In this document: one piece after another, positions 33,005 through 41,262 of the stretch | Numbering within the stretch: position 1 is the stretch's first letter | Layout: each line of letters begins with the position of its first letter | DNA from: Cryobacterium breve | GTDB lineage: Bacteria; Actinomycetota; Actinomycetes; Actinomycetales; Microbacteriaceae | Length of the DNA: 58,073 nucleotides | NCBI RefSeq assembly: GCF_004402375.1 | Contig: NZ_SOGJ01000003.1 | Coordinates: 1-58,073 of the forward strand | Direction of reading: 5' to 3' | Notes under the pieces: model-generated | Database searches by the model: none | What the model was told of the DNA's origin: nothing | What the model saw: the letters and a program-made list of their open reading frames with translations, nothing else | Program-made: the position numbers and the translations under genes

Positions 33005-33623
33005 GCTCCCTCCTTACTTGGACAACATCCTGAGCAGCTTCGACCAGGATTGGATCATGGGTTGCCACTACAATCGACGCAATTTCTCTTAATGACAGCA
33101 ATAGCTCGGCTATCTGAAACGTGTTTGCTGCGTCCAAGCTGGAGGTTGGCTCGTCGGCGAAAATAATCGGCTTCTCCGCAGCAAGCGCGCGAGCAAAACC
33201 CACTCTCTGCAATTCGCCTCCGGACAAATGCCTCGCTAGGACGTGTGCTTTATCCCCCAAGCCAACCTTCTGGAGCTGAGCGTGCGCTATTTCTCGTGCC
33301 GAAGTGAGGTCTCTTCCGGACGCGAGCGCACTCAATAGCACGTTGTCCAGCGCGCTACGTGCTCCGAGGGAATTCGCCCCTTGGGGCACCCAAGCGATTC
33401 GTTGCGCATTGGGCAAGTCAGTCGTTCCATTCGGATGCCGATATCGTATGGTCCCTGAGTCAAGTCGCTGGAAGCCTGCCATCGCCGCGAGAAGTGTTGA
33501 CTTTCCACTGCCGGATGGGCCGACCAGAGCAGTTACCCGCCCGCTCGCTATGGTGCAGGAGAAGTCTTTGAGGACTATGAGCGGTCCGAAAGACTTTGAA
33601 GCGTTCTCTACATCTATGAACAC
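32985..33623 (-). CDS. ABC transporter ATP-binding protein (MacB/LolD type)
   Basis: 212 residues with Walker A GPSGSGKST, the Q-loop VPQGANS, the signature LSGGELQRVGFARAL, Walker B IIFADEPTSSLD and the H-loop ATHD. It is typical of small MacB/LolD-type ATPases that work with FtsX-like permeases and periplasmic-type adaptors. It overlaps the adaptor gene by 10 bases upstream and the permease gene by 20 downstream. Confidence 0.92.
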   Translation of the reverse strand: MFIDVENASKSFGPLIVLKDFSCTIASGRVTALVGPSGSGKSTLLAAMAGFQRLDSGTIRYRHPNGTTDLPNAQRIAWVPQGANSLGARSALDNVLLSALASGRDLTSAREIAHAQLQKVGLGDKAHVLARHLSGGELQRVGFARALAAEKPIIFADEPTSSLDAANTFQIAELLLSLREIASIVVATHDPILVEAAQDVVQVRREHGAVSA

Positions 33624-34795
33624 TTGGACTGCACGCTGGGTGATGCTGTCGACGGATCTCGGAGGATTGACAACCCTACGATGCCGACATCGGTGAACAC
33701 CTGACCTAATTCACCAGCAGCGGGCGCAACGCTCGCGAGAGGTACAGCCCTATACTCAAGGCCGTCCGGGGAGGTAGTCGAATCGATTTTGGTCACGGCG
33801 ACAACACAACTCTCACCGTTGGCCCCCATCAGGATGCTGTTTCCGGGTACCGCGGCTACAACGGTCGACTTCTGCTTGCGGAGCATCAATCCCGCGTAGC
33901 TGGCTTTGAGATCAGAGCCAGTCGCGTCAGACCCCGGTGCCTCGCTTGCTGCCGAGACGGTACCCAGGGCGGCTGAAGCAAGCGCAAATTTGTAAAGCTC
34001 CAACACCGCAGTCGCGTCAAGAGACGTTAAGGTTGACACCACGATTTCACTGCTGTCGCTCGCAGAGACGAGTATCGGTTGGTCTGCGAAAGCAATGAGG
34101 TCACCGTTCTCCGCAGCAGGTGTGAACTTCGCCGAGATTGGGAGCGGAGTGCCTTCTATTACAGCGTCGCCTTCGACGAGAACGTCTCCCAATGTTGGAA
34201 GAATAGTTCCAACGGCTGTCACGTTTGCGGGCACATATGCGACCCGTGCGAAAGAAAAGACCTCGCTGCACGCAAGGAAATTGGCTTTTTGGAATGCGCA
34301 CACGGCGTCCTCCGTATCGACGCCAAACTTCCCGTTGACATTTTCCGTGGAGTCTTCTAGAAAGCCTCCCGAAACCAAAAAACGCTGCATGGCGGCCACA
34401 TCAGTGCCAGACATCCGAGGTTCTAGATCCCGATACAACGGAGGAGTCTGCGGCATCGCGAAAACCGGCGACCCGTCAACGTCAAAAAGTCGGGTCCCGC
34501 TGGAGATAGCCTCCGTAGGATTCACAGACAAGGCAGTCAGGCGGCCTGAAGTATTGGACTTGACCGTTCCAGCCTCGCTCAGAGTGAAGTCGAGCACGAC
34601 GGATTGCCGGAAATCTGCCTCGCGTGAACCAACCTGAATTACCGTCGGTAGCGTCGCAGTGACCGCCGCTCGTTCACTCCGCTGGGCCACGGGAATCAAC
34701 AGCACGAAGACCAGAATCGGAATCGCCATGCACAACAAAGCTGGCGCCAGGTATCGGGCATCCCGTATCCAGTTGGCCCTAACTGCATCCGGCAT
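33614..34795 (-). CDS. Membrane-fusion/peptidoglycan-binding adaptor
   Basis: 393 residues. One N-terminal membrane helix (APALLCMAIPILVFVLLIPVA) precedes a large outside domain. A PG_binding_1-like segment sits near residues 125-180 (DLEPRMSGTDVAAMQRFLVSGGF ... NGKFGVDTEDAVCAFQKANF), with two Cys. The rest is beta-rich, as in HlyD/MacA adaptors. It links the ABC transporter to the cell wall. It directly abuts the lipoprotein gene upstream. Confidence 0.8.
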   Translation of the reverse strand: MPDAVRANWIRDARYLAPALLCMAIPILVFVLLIPVAQRSERAAVTATLPTVIQVGSREADFRQSVVLDFTLSEAGTVKSNTSGRLTALSVNPTEAISSGTRLFDVDGSPVFAMPQTPPLYRDLEPRMSGTDVAAMQRFLVSGGFLEDSTENVNGKFGVDTEDAVCAFQKANFLACSEVFSFARVAYVPANVTAVGTILPTLGDVLVEGDAVIEGTPLPISAKFTPAAENGDLIAFADQPILVSASDSSEIVVSTLTSLDATAVLELYKFALASAALGTVSAASEAPGSDATGSDLKASYAGLMLRKQKSTVVAAVPGNSILMGANGESCVVAVTKIDSTTSPDGLEYRAVPLASVAPAAGELGQVFTDVGIVGLSILRDPSTASPSVQSKCS

Positions 34796-35296
34796 CTATG
34801 GCGTCGTCTGTGCGCATTGGTCGAATGTCATATCGTTCTCATTTAGTTGTCGATTCATCTCGTCCATTGTTGTCAGCGGGGCGATGCCACTCGCTGACAG
34901 ACAGTCCGCAATTAGTTTCGCAGTCTTGGACGAATCTTCGTGACTAATCTGCCACTCAATATCGAGATTCTTGAACTCCGAGGTGTAACAGCGATCGTCG
35001 TCGCCAGACACAACAGCTTCTGCTGGAACTCCGAACGAGTGAACGTCATATTGCACACCGCTGTCGATGATGGCGTAGCCGGCGGCCGACAGGCAGCCCA
35101 CATAGCGCCTATATCCAGATTCATAGTCGTCGTGAGTGACTACTCCATCGGCCAGGGCAGCTTCTTGCACTGCTGACGCTTGCGCCCTCTGGGCTGTCGG
35201 CTCCGCTGACGGCCCCGCTGACGGGTCGCTCGTAGAAGCAGAGCAACCCGTCAGCAGCGTCAATATCGAAGCTGCACATAGCAACCTGTATTTCAT
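34796..35296 (-). CDS. Lipoprotein of the secreted-peptide operon
   Basis: 166 residues. The signal peptide ends in the lipobox LLTGC followed by a Ser/Pro/Ala-rich linker. The folded part has four Cys (YVGCLSAAGY, DDRCYTSEF, IADCLSASG, FDQCAQ), likely two disulphides, in the 'CLxxxGY' pattern seen in many actinobacterial small lipoproteins. It lies five bases after the peptide gene. A role as immunity protein or chaperone for the peptide is an inference from position. Confidence 0.7.
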   Translation of the reverse strand: MKYRLLCAASILTLLTGCSASTSDPSAGPSAEPTAQRAQASAVQEAALADGVVTHDDYESGYRRYVGCLSAAGYAIIDSGVQYDVHSFGVPAEAVVSGDDDRCYTSEFKNLDIEWQISHEDSSKTAKLIADCLSASGIAPLTTMDEMNRQLNENDMTFDQCAQTTP

Positions 35297-35301
35297 TGAA
35301 A

Positions 35302-35670
35302 TCAGCTATTGAATGGGAAGTTGCCTGCGTACCCCGAACTCGGGCTTGTGACCGTGTGATTGCCTCCGAGGATGATGTTGCCCGGGGTGCTGTTGGCGCC
35401 GTAGGTGCCGTAGGTCCAGGCTGCGTAGTACGTCGGAGAGCCAGTGTAGAGTTTGTAAACTGCTCGCACCCCCACGCTGCCACAGATGGTAGACGACGGC
35501 TTGGATGAATACGCTCCTGAACTGTAGCTCGTCCCGCTCACGTTCTGATCACTCCGACAGGCTTGGGTAGTGGACCCCGCGAAGGCGGGGCCTGCGGCCA
35601 ACATCGACATTGCGATGAGGCCTGCTGCCAACGCTCCAGTTGCAGCGCCGAGATATTTTGCATTCTTCAT
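35302..35670 (-). CDS. Small secreted peptide, bacteriocin-like candidate
   Basis: 122 residues from ATG 35670 (upstream in-frame codons are intergenic). A classical signal peptide (MKNAKYLG, a hydrophobic core, then AGPAFA) releases a ~91-residue mature protein rich in Ser, Thr, Tyr and Gly, with two Cys (QACRSDQ, TICGSVG). It is the first gene of a five-gene operon with lipoprotein, adaptor and ABC transporter, the layout seen around lactococcin-972-type bacteriocins, but the sequence itself does not show that family's motifs. Bacteriocin activity is therefore an inference from context. Confidence 0.7.
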   Translation of the reverse strand: MKNAKYLGAATGALAAGLIAMSMLAAGPAFAGSTTQACRSDQNVSGTSYSSGAYSSKPSSTICGSVGVRAVYKLYTGSPTYYAAWTYGTYGANSTPGNIILGGNHTVTSPSSGYAGNFPFNS

Positions 35671-36277
35671 TTTTCCCACCCAATCATCATTGAAACGGTT
35701 GGGCTCCCCCAAGCGTGGTCTGAGCCTCTCAGAGGACACAGACGCGTGCCACCCCCAATCACGGGGGTTTGTAGTCCGGTCCGAATGTGCGTCAGAGGGG
35801 ACACCCTTGGAGGCTTTCATAACCGCGCGGCCGCCGGGCCGAGCAAGCCAGCCGATGCGAATGCCATCCCGCACGATCCTTGAATTCCTCAATGAGCTTT
35901 GACCAGAACTCCCTCATTACCCACCCGAGAGCGTTACGACGGGGTCCGTCACTATCTATCATTCGAACGACTGGCCCGGAAAGCGACGAGGTCGGAACTG
36001 GAAGGGCCAGATCTCGCACGAAGCGAGTCACGCCTCAATCGACTGCGCGCACGCTGACGCACCCAACACGCGCTGGAACAACCCGTCTGCGGTTACAAAA
36101 GTTTTGAAGTACGTCGACGAGCACACACTCTGTGGCTAGCGTGGCAGCCCGCCTTGCCGACCCAACGCAAGGCCTGGCTGTCTTGAAGACCACCCGCACG
36201 GACTACAAGTCGGTCTGAAAGCCGAGCGCTCGCACGAGTGCTCAAGGACCGGTCGTGGCATTGAGGCGTCAGATCTT
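35671..36277. other. Gap: peptide-operon promoter region, otherwise gene-free
   Basis: Purine-rich GGGTGGGAAAA lies just before ATG 35670 and may act as ribosome-binding site. To the right, no frame looks like a real gene. A leftward frame at 35792-36031 (RFVRDLALPVPTSSL...) has protein-like composition but no recognisable relative. The relaxase stop lies at 36278. Confidence 0.35.
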
Positions 36278-39200
36278 CTACCGTTCGCGGCCGTCATCGC
36301 GGGTGAGCTGGGCATCGGTATGTGTCGTCTGGTCGCCACGCATGCCCTGCCGGGCCTTGATGGTGAGGCCGGCGGCGCGCTGTGCCTCACGCTGCCGGTC
36401 GGCCGTGGCCCGGTTCGCGGCGCGCATCGCGTCGAGCGCGGTGACCGGCTTCTCTCGGCCCGCCTCTGGAGCGTTCGGCCCGGTGGGCTGAGTCTGCGCC
36501 TTCTCCAGAGCCGTCACGCGGGACGCGAGCTCCGCACCAACGCTGCGCTCACGGTACGCCTCAGGGATGGCCTGCGTTTGTGCCGGGTCGACCTTGTACC
36601 GGTCGCGGAACACGTCGACTTCGGCGGCCAGCGTCACCCATTCCTGCCGGCGGGTGCCATCGGCCGGGACGTCGCCGAGTTGCTGCGCCCAGGCGGGCTT
36701 CTCGACGGCGATCGCCGTGCCGCGTTCCTCGAGGCGCACAGCCAGGTACTCGTACCGCTCCGACAGGTGGTCTCGCCATGCGGGGTCGGTGCCTGCGGAG
36801 TCCAGCACCCGGCGATCGGCAATCCACGCCGGCACCGCCGGACGCTCGGTCGCTGCCACCGGCGCCTGGTCGGCTGGGGCTGTTTCGATGCGTCGTTCCA
36901 TCCGGTGGGAGAGGACGGCGCCGACGTCGTCGGCGGTGCCGCGTTCTCGTTCGTTCCACGATTCCCGCAGCACACTGGCCGGGTCAAGGCCCTGGGTTTC
37001 GGCGCGGGTGAGGGCAGCGGTGACGGCTCCCCAGCTCTCGGAGCTGGTGAGGTTTCGGGCGTCCTTCTCGTCGAGGGTGTGGCCTACGAGTTGGGTGAAG
37101 CGGACGGTGTTGGCGCGTTCGGCGACGTCGCCGTATTGGTCGATGAGGGTGACCAGGTCATCGACTCGGGCTTGTTCGGCGCGGATGGTTTCGGTGGCGG
37201 AGAGCATCCCGTCGCTGTGGCCGGCGATGGTGGACAGGACGTCGCTCATGGGCTGGGCGTCTTCGGTCTCGACGTAGAGGTGGTTGGCTTCCTTGCCACG
37301 CGTCAGCCCGACGTAGACGAGTTCACGGGAGGTGGAGGAGTCGGCGAGGACGTGGGCGGTGTCCGCGGTCATCCCCTGGGCCCGGTGAATGGTCGACGCG
37401 TAGCCGAGCTCGACATTGTTCTGCACGTACTCGGCCGGGAGGGTGATGCGGCCGCCGTGCCCGGCATGGGTGACAGTCAACGCCCCGTCGGCTTGCACAT
37501 TCCCCACCGTCCACACGTCACCGTTCTTGACCCGGTCAGTGCCGCGGCCGGTGCGGAGAGTGGCGTCGTTCAGCCGGGTCACGATCCGGTCGCCCTGGTA
37601 CGCGGCGAGCCCGTCGCGTAGCTGCGAGGACTTCTTCCCGGAGACGAGGCCGGAGCCCATCCGGTAGGCCTGGGCCCGGGTGTTGAGGTCGGTGACGGTG
37701 ACGTTTTGTTGGGCGAGCATGATGGCGTTCTTGCCAGCCTCGTCGTCGTGCTGCCAGGCGGCGAAGACGTGGTCGGTCATCCGGTCGATGCTGCCACCGG
37801 TGACCCGGTTGTTATCCACGTACCAGCGGAACGGGTCCCCCACCGTGGCCGGGTCGCGAAGCTGCCGGGTTGCTTCGGCTTCGGCCGGGGACGTGAACCG
37901 GTGGATCTCCTCCAGCTTGACGGACCCGACTTCGCGCTCCAGCAGGCGCAGCGCCCCGCCGGACTCGACGGCGGCGAGCTGCCGGTCGTCACCGATCAGG
38001 CGCACGTGCGCCCCGTGCCGCTCGGCAATGCTGGTGACCTTGGCGAGGTTGAGGGTGCCGGCCATGCCGGCCTCGTCGACGACGATGATGTCCCCCGCCC
38101 GCAGCTTCAACTCGTCCGGGTGGCGACTGTCGGGGGTGGCGTCCCCGTGGGTGTCGTAGGCGCGGACGAAGGAGTGGATCGTGGCCGCCGGGACCTCGAC
38201 TGCGTCACGGAACACGGCGGCCGCCGTCGCAGATGGGGCCAACCCGATCAGGCGGCCGCCGGCTTGCTCGGTGGCGCGGGCGGCCAACGCGAGGGCTGTG
38301 GTCTTCCCGGCGCCGGCGGGGCCGGTCGCGACGACGAGGAGTGTGCCGGAGGTTGTGAACTCGCGCGCCAGGGCCCGCTGCCCGGCATCCAACGGTCCGG
38401 TGTGACGGGCGGCCGTGCGGTCAAACTCGGCCACCGTGATGGGCGCGATCGTGCGTGTGCGGCCGGCGGCCAATAACGTGTCTTCGGCGGCGAGGAGGCC
38501 GGTGGAGGTGAAGAGCATGCGGCCCTTGTGCTCGTAGATGCTCGACCCGTCCCGGCGGGTCAACGGTTCGAAGGAACCGTGCGGGGCGGGCGGGGTCACG
38601 GCGATCGAGTCGGTCTCCAGTGCACGCCGGGTGATCTGCTCGACGGTGCCTGCGGGGACGGGGCCGAGGCTGGTTTCTTTCTGTACCCAGCGGCGGGCTT
38701 CGGCCTCGATCATGTGCGGACCCCAGACCGCGTGATGCTCCGACACCGTCGCCACGACCTCACGTGCAGCCCGGTCCACATCGACCACCCGCGGCTCCCC
38801 CGGCCTGCTACCCAGGGCAGGTGCTGAGGCGCGGGCGTCTTTCAGGAGGTTGGTGACGGTGGCGGCGCCGACGCGTTCGGCGGCCTTCGCAGCCCACTCG
38901 GCGCGGAGGCCGGCGAGGGAGCGGGCGTGGGCTTTCGCGGGGCGAGTCTCGAGGGTGGCCTGCTGCGCGAGCTTGATCCGGGCGACCGCGTCCGGGCTGC
39001 GCCCGTGGGTGGCCCGGTAGTCCTTCTCGAGCTGCCCGACGACCTTCTTGATGTCCGCGGACCGGGTCGAGAACACCCCGGTGAGGCGCTCGTCGATCCC
39101 GGCGATCTCGACCACGGGACGCTTGCCCGGGGTCACTTCCCGCAGCTCCGTGGCCAGGCCCAGTCGGGTGGTGACTTCGTCCATGACGCGTTGGTTGTAG

Positions 39201-40093
39201 AACTCGGACGCGGCCACGCCCTGGCGGTGGAGGAGCTTGGAATCGATCGTGCGCCACTTCCCATCGACACCCTCGACCTTGTTCGCCACGACCAGGTGAT
39301 CGTGCAACTGCGGGTCACCATTGCGGGAGTCGTAGTGACGGAACCGCGTCGCGACCAGGCCACCCTCGACGTCGATCTGTGCGACCCCGTTCGTGCCCGC
39401 ACGGGTCGCGATCGCTTCCCGCTCCAGGTACGACACGGTGTCCAGGATCGCGACCGCCTGGGCATCCTCGATCGTCTTCCGGGTGTCCTCGTCGCCGAGG
39501 CCCCAGAGCACGGACACGCTCTTCGCGGGTGAGAACACCAGGTCGAAACCGGCGACCGCCTGCTGCGTCGGACGCGTCGCCGCGGTGATGAACCGGCCCA
39601 GCTCTTCCTTGTCCGCCGGCGGCCGGCCCTTCGCGTCGCGGAACGCCAAGTCACCCTCACGGGCGCGGATCGCACGCCGGTCGGCGACGTTCGGCTCGCG
39701 CCCGTTCAACTTGGTGAAGTCGGTGTAGCCGGCGGCGATCTTCGCGGACAGGTCCGTGCCGTCGGTGCTGTACCCGTAGTAGGAGCGGCCGAGCTTGGCG
39801 GCCTTCGTGGCCTCCCCCACGGTCTTGCCCTGCGCTTGCGCGTCAGCAATGATTCGTTCGGCGCCGGGGTGCAGACCCTCACCGTAGAGGGCCTTCATTT
39901 GCTCCTCCGTGACGACCCCGGACACGCCGAGTGCGGCCAGTCCCCCGCCGACCCAGACACCTTGAGGGTTGCCGTCCTCGGTGTAGTAATCGCCCAGCTC
40001 ACGGCCGCTCTCACGCTTCGCATCACCGGTCGCGACCTCGTTGGTGTAGTACACATACCCGTCTCCCGCAGAGAGGATATGCATAGTCATCAC
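36278..40093 (-). CDS. MobF-family relaxase-helicase (TraA/TrwC type)
   Basis: 1271 residues; the real start may be the fourth codon (MHILSAGDGY). N-terminal catalytic tyrosines lie in GDGYVYYTNEV. The HUH histidines are in QLHDHLVVANK (about residue 260), and a DLVFSPAKSVSVLW motif precedes them. The helicase part has Walker A GPAGAGKTTA (about 590), Walker B IIVVDEAGM (about 668) and the ELVYVGLTRGKEANH motif near 960. It nicks oriT, stays bound to the 5' end and unwinds the strand for transfer. It is intact and high in G+C. The matching coupling protein in this window is only a remnant (2570-3205). Confidence 0.95.
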   Translation of the reverse strand: MMTMHILSAGDGYVYYTNEVATGDAKRESGRELGDYYTEDGNPQGVWVGGGLAALGVSGVVTEEQMKALYGEGLHPGAERIIADAQAQGKTVGEATKAAKLGRSYYGYSTDGTDLSAKIAAGYTDFTKLNGREPNVADRRAIRAREGDLAFRDAKGRPPADKEELGRFITAATRPTQQAVAGFDLVFSPAKSVSVLWGLGDEDTRKTIEDAQAVAILDTVSYLEREAIATRAGTNGVAQIDVEGGLVATRFRHYDSRNGDPQLHDHLVVANKVEGVDGKWRTIDSKLLHRQGVAASEFYNQRVMDEVTTRLGLATELREVTPGKRPVVEIAGIDERLTGVFSTRSADIKKVVGQLEKDYRATHGRSPDAVARIKLAQQATLETRPAKAHARSLAGLRAEWAAKAAERVGAATVTNLLKDARASAPALGSRPGEPRVVDVDRAAREVVATVSEHHAVWGPHMIEAEARRWVQKETSLGPVPAGTVEQITRRALETDSIAVTPPAPHGSFEPLTRRDGSSIYEHKGRMLFTSTGLLAAEDTLLAAGRTRTIAPITVAEFDRTAARHTGPLDAGQRALAREFTTSGTLLVVATGPAGAGKTTALALAARATEQAGGRLIGLAPSATAAAVFRDAVEVPAATIHSFVRAYDTHGDATPDSRHPDELKLRAGDIIVVDEAGMAGTLNLAKVTSIAERHGAHVRLIGDDRQLAAVESGGALRLLEREVGSVKLEEIHRFTSPAEAEATRQLRDPATVGDPFRWYVDNNRVTGGSIDRMTDHVFAAWQHDDEAGKNAIMLAQQNVTVTDLNTRAQAYRMGSGLVSGKKSSQLRDGLAAYQGDRIVTRLNDATLRTGRGTDRVKNGDVWTVGNVQADGALTVTHAGHGGRITLPAEYVQNNVELGYASTIHRAQGMTADTAHVLADSSTSRELVYVGLTRGKEANHLYVETEDAQPMSDVLSTIAGHSDGMLSATETIRAEQARVDDLVTLIDQYGDVAERANTVRFTQLVGHTLDEKDARNLTSSESWGAVTAALTRAETQGLDPASVLRESWNERERGTADDVGAVLSHRMERRIETAPADQAPVAATERPAVPAWIADRRVLDSAGTDPAWRDHLSERYEYLAVRLEERGTAIAVEKPAWAQQLGDVPADGTRRQEWVTLAAEVDVFRDRYKVDPAQTQAIPEAYRERSVGAELASRVTALEKAQTQPTGPNAPEAGREKPVTALDAMRAANRATADRQREAQRAAGLTIKARQGMRGDQTTHTDAQLTRDDGRER

Positions 40094-40389
40094 CCGCTCA
40101 CTTTACCTCGTCTATTACTAATGCCAGACGTATGACAAATACTTGTACGAAGAATGAGGATGCAGGGTGGTCACGATCGAAGATTGAGATGGTTGAAAGT
40201 TGAGGCTGAGATCGACGGGCGACTGCAGGTAGGAGCTATCGATATGACCGAACCAGGCAGTACACAGCTCGCCACTGGACGCGCTCCTCCCTGCACAAGC
40301 GCGCATCCTCCCCAGCGTTGGTTTTGGCGGACGAGCATGCGCGTGGGACTCACGCATAATGGTTCTTCACCCACGAAAGGGGTACACTC
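40094..40389. promoter_or_regulatory. Divergent promoter region and possible oriT
   Basis: The space between the relaxase and the divergent small gene is AT-richer than its surroundings and holds an inverted repeat TCGTCT/AGACG(T) near 40108-40133. oriT sites of MobF systems commonly lie next to the relaxase gene with such repeats. No nick site can be identified by eye. Confidence 0.4.
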
Positions 40390-40716
40390 ATGGCCGATGT
40401 ACGTAAGTCTGCGAAGCAGACTGCCGCCCGCTCTCGCGCACGCGATAAGGCCGCAGAGTTCCGAGCGAAGGAAGACAAGCTCGAGCAGCTCGCCACCGAC
40501 TACTTCGTCGCCACTGACTCCCTCGACGAGATCGACGCGACAGCACAGGCCGAGATCGCAGCCATCCGTGAACGCGCAGCGCAGCAGAGCGCGGCCACCC
40601 GCGCATCGGCGGCGGCTGTCATCGCCTCCATGCTCGAGCTCGGAACCCCCAAGGCAGAAGTCGCCGGCCGCCTCGGGCTGGCGCTGCGCGACGTCAAGAA
40701 GACCCCTACCCTCTGA
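40390..40716 (+). CDS. Small charged helical protein next to relaxase
   Basis: 108 residues from ATG 40390, preceded by AAAGGGG. The first 50 residues are Lys/Arg/Glu-rich and helical (VRKSAKQTAARSRARDKAAEFRAKEDKLEQL), the middle is a coiled-coil candidate, and the end (ASMLELGTPKAEVAGRLGLALRDVKK) looks like a short HTH. Such genes accompany MobF relaxases in actinobacterial plasmids. A relaxosome accessory role is plausible but unproven. Confidence 0.65.
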   Translation: MADVRKSAKQTAARSRARDKAAEFRAKEDKLEQLATDYFVATDSLDEIDATAQAEIAAIRERAAQQSAATRASAAAVIASMLELGTPKAEVAGRLGLALRDVKKTPTL

Positions 40717-41262
40717 AGCCATTGAACTCTCGAAGCGGCCGCTAACCTGTCTGGTTTGGTTCTCTTCGACGGAGTGGATAGGTCCTGTCGGTCCCGCCGG
40801 AGCCTCACCGGAGGATGCTGAGCGGTCCGTCCAGCGGGTGTGCGCGCAGAGTTCGCCCGATGCCTCATCGTCGCCAGGTTCCGGGACGGCGCCGATCCTG
40901 CCGGAGCCGTCCTCCGTTCAGGACCGCGTTTGGTGGCCGTCAGCGCTCCTCGAAAAGTAGACCAGTAACGCTCGGCGAGTTCTAGGCGAATTTCAACGGA
41001 CTACTTTTCAACGAGCGTCGACAAAGACCCCGATCATGGTTCTTCGGCGGAACCGCCAAGGCACCGCGACGAGGTCGGCACCGCCCACCTCGTGTCACCG
41101 AATGCACCGCCGGCGACTCGGGGGAGTTGTCTCACATTGGTGTCGGTGCGGCAGCATCAAGCAAGTGGTTGTGGTGTTCGACGGCCGATCGATAGACTTG
41201 CGGGCGCGCCGACGTCGGCGGCTTCACGAGCTCACGGGCATTGCGCAGAGAAACGAATCCGT
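40717..41262. other. Gene-free gap with a 9-bp inverted repeat
   Basis: No credible gene. GAAAAGTAG (40952-40960) and CTACTTTTC (41001-41009) are perfect inverted repeats 40 bases apart, with a nearby CGCTCG/CGAGCG pair. They could be a recombination, partition or replication site, or a terminator for the 40390 gene. No T-run follows. Confidence 0.4.

Noticed and set aside
35302..35670. Naming the secreted peptide as lactococcin 972
   Set aside because: The gene order is suggestive, but the mature sequence lacks the expected motifs and has two cysteines.
36320..37621. 433-codon rightward open frame and others inside the relaxase
   Set aside because: They are antisense to the relaxase-helicase; composition is repetitive Gly/Val/Asp without family features.
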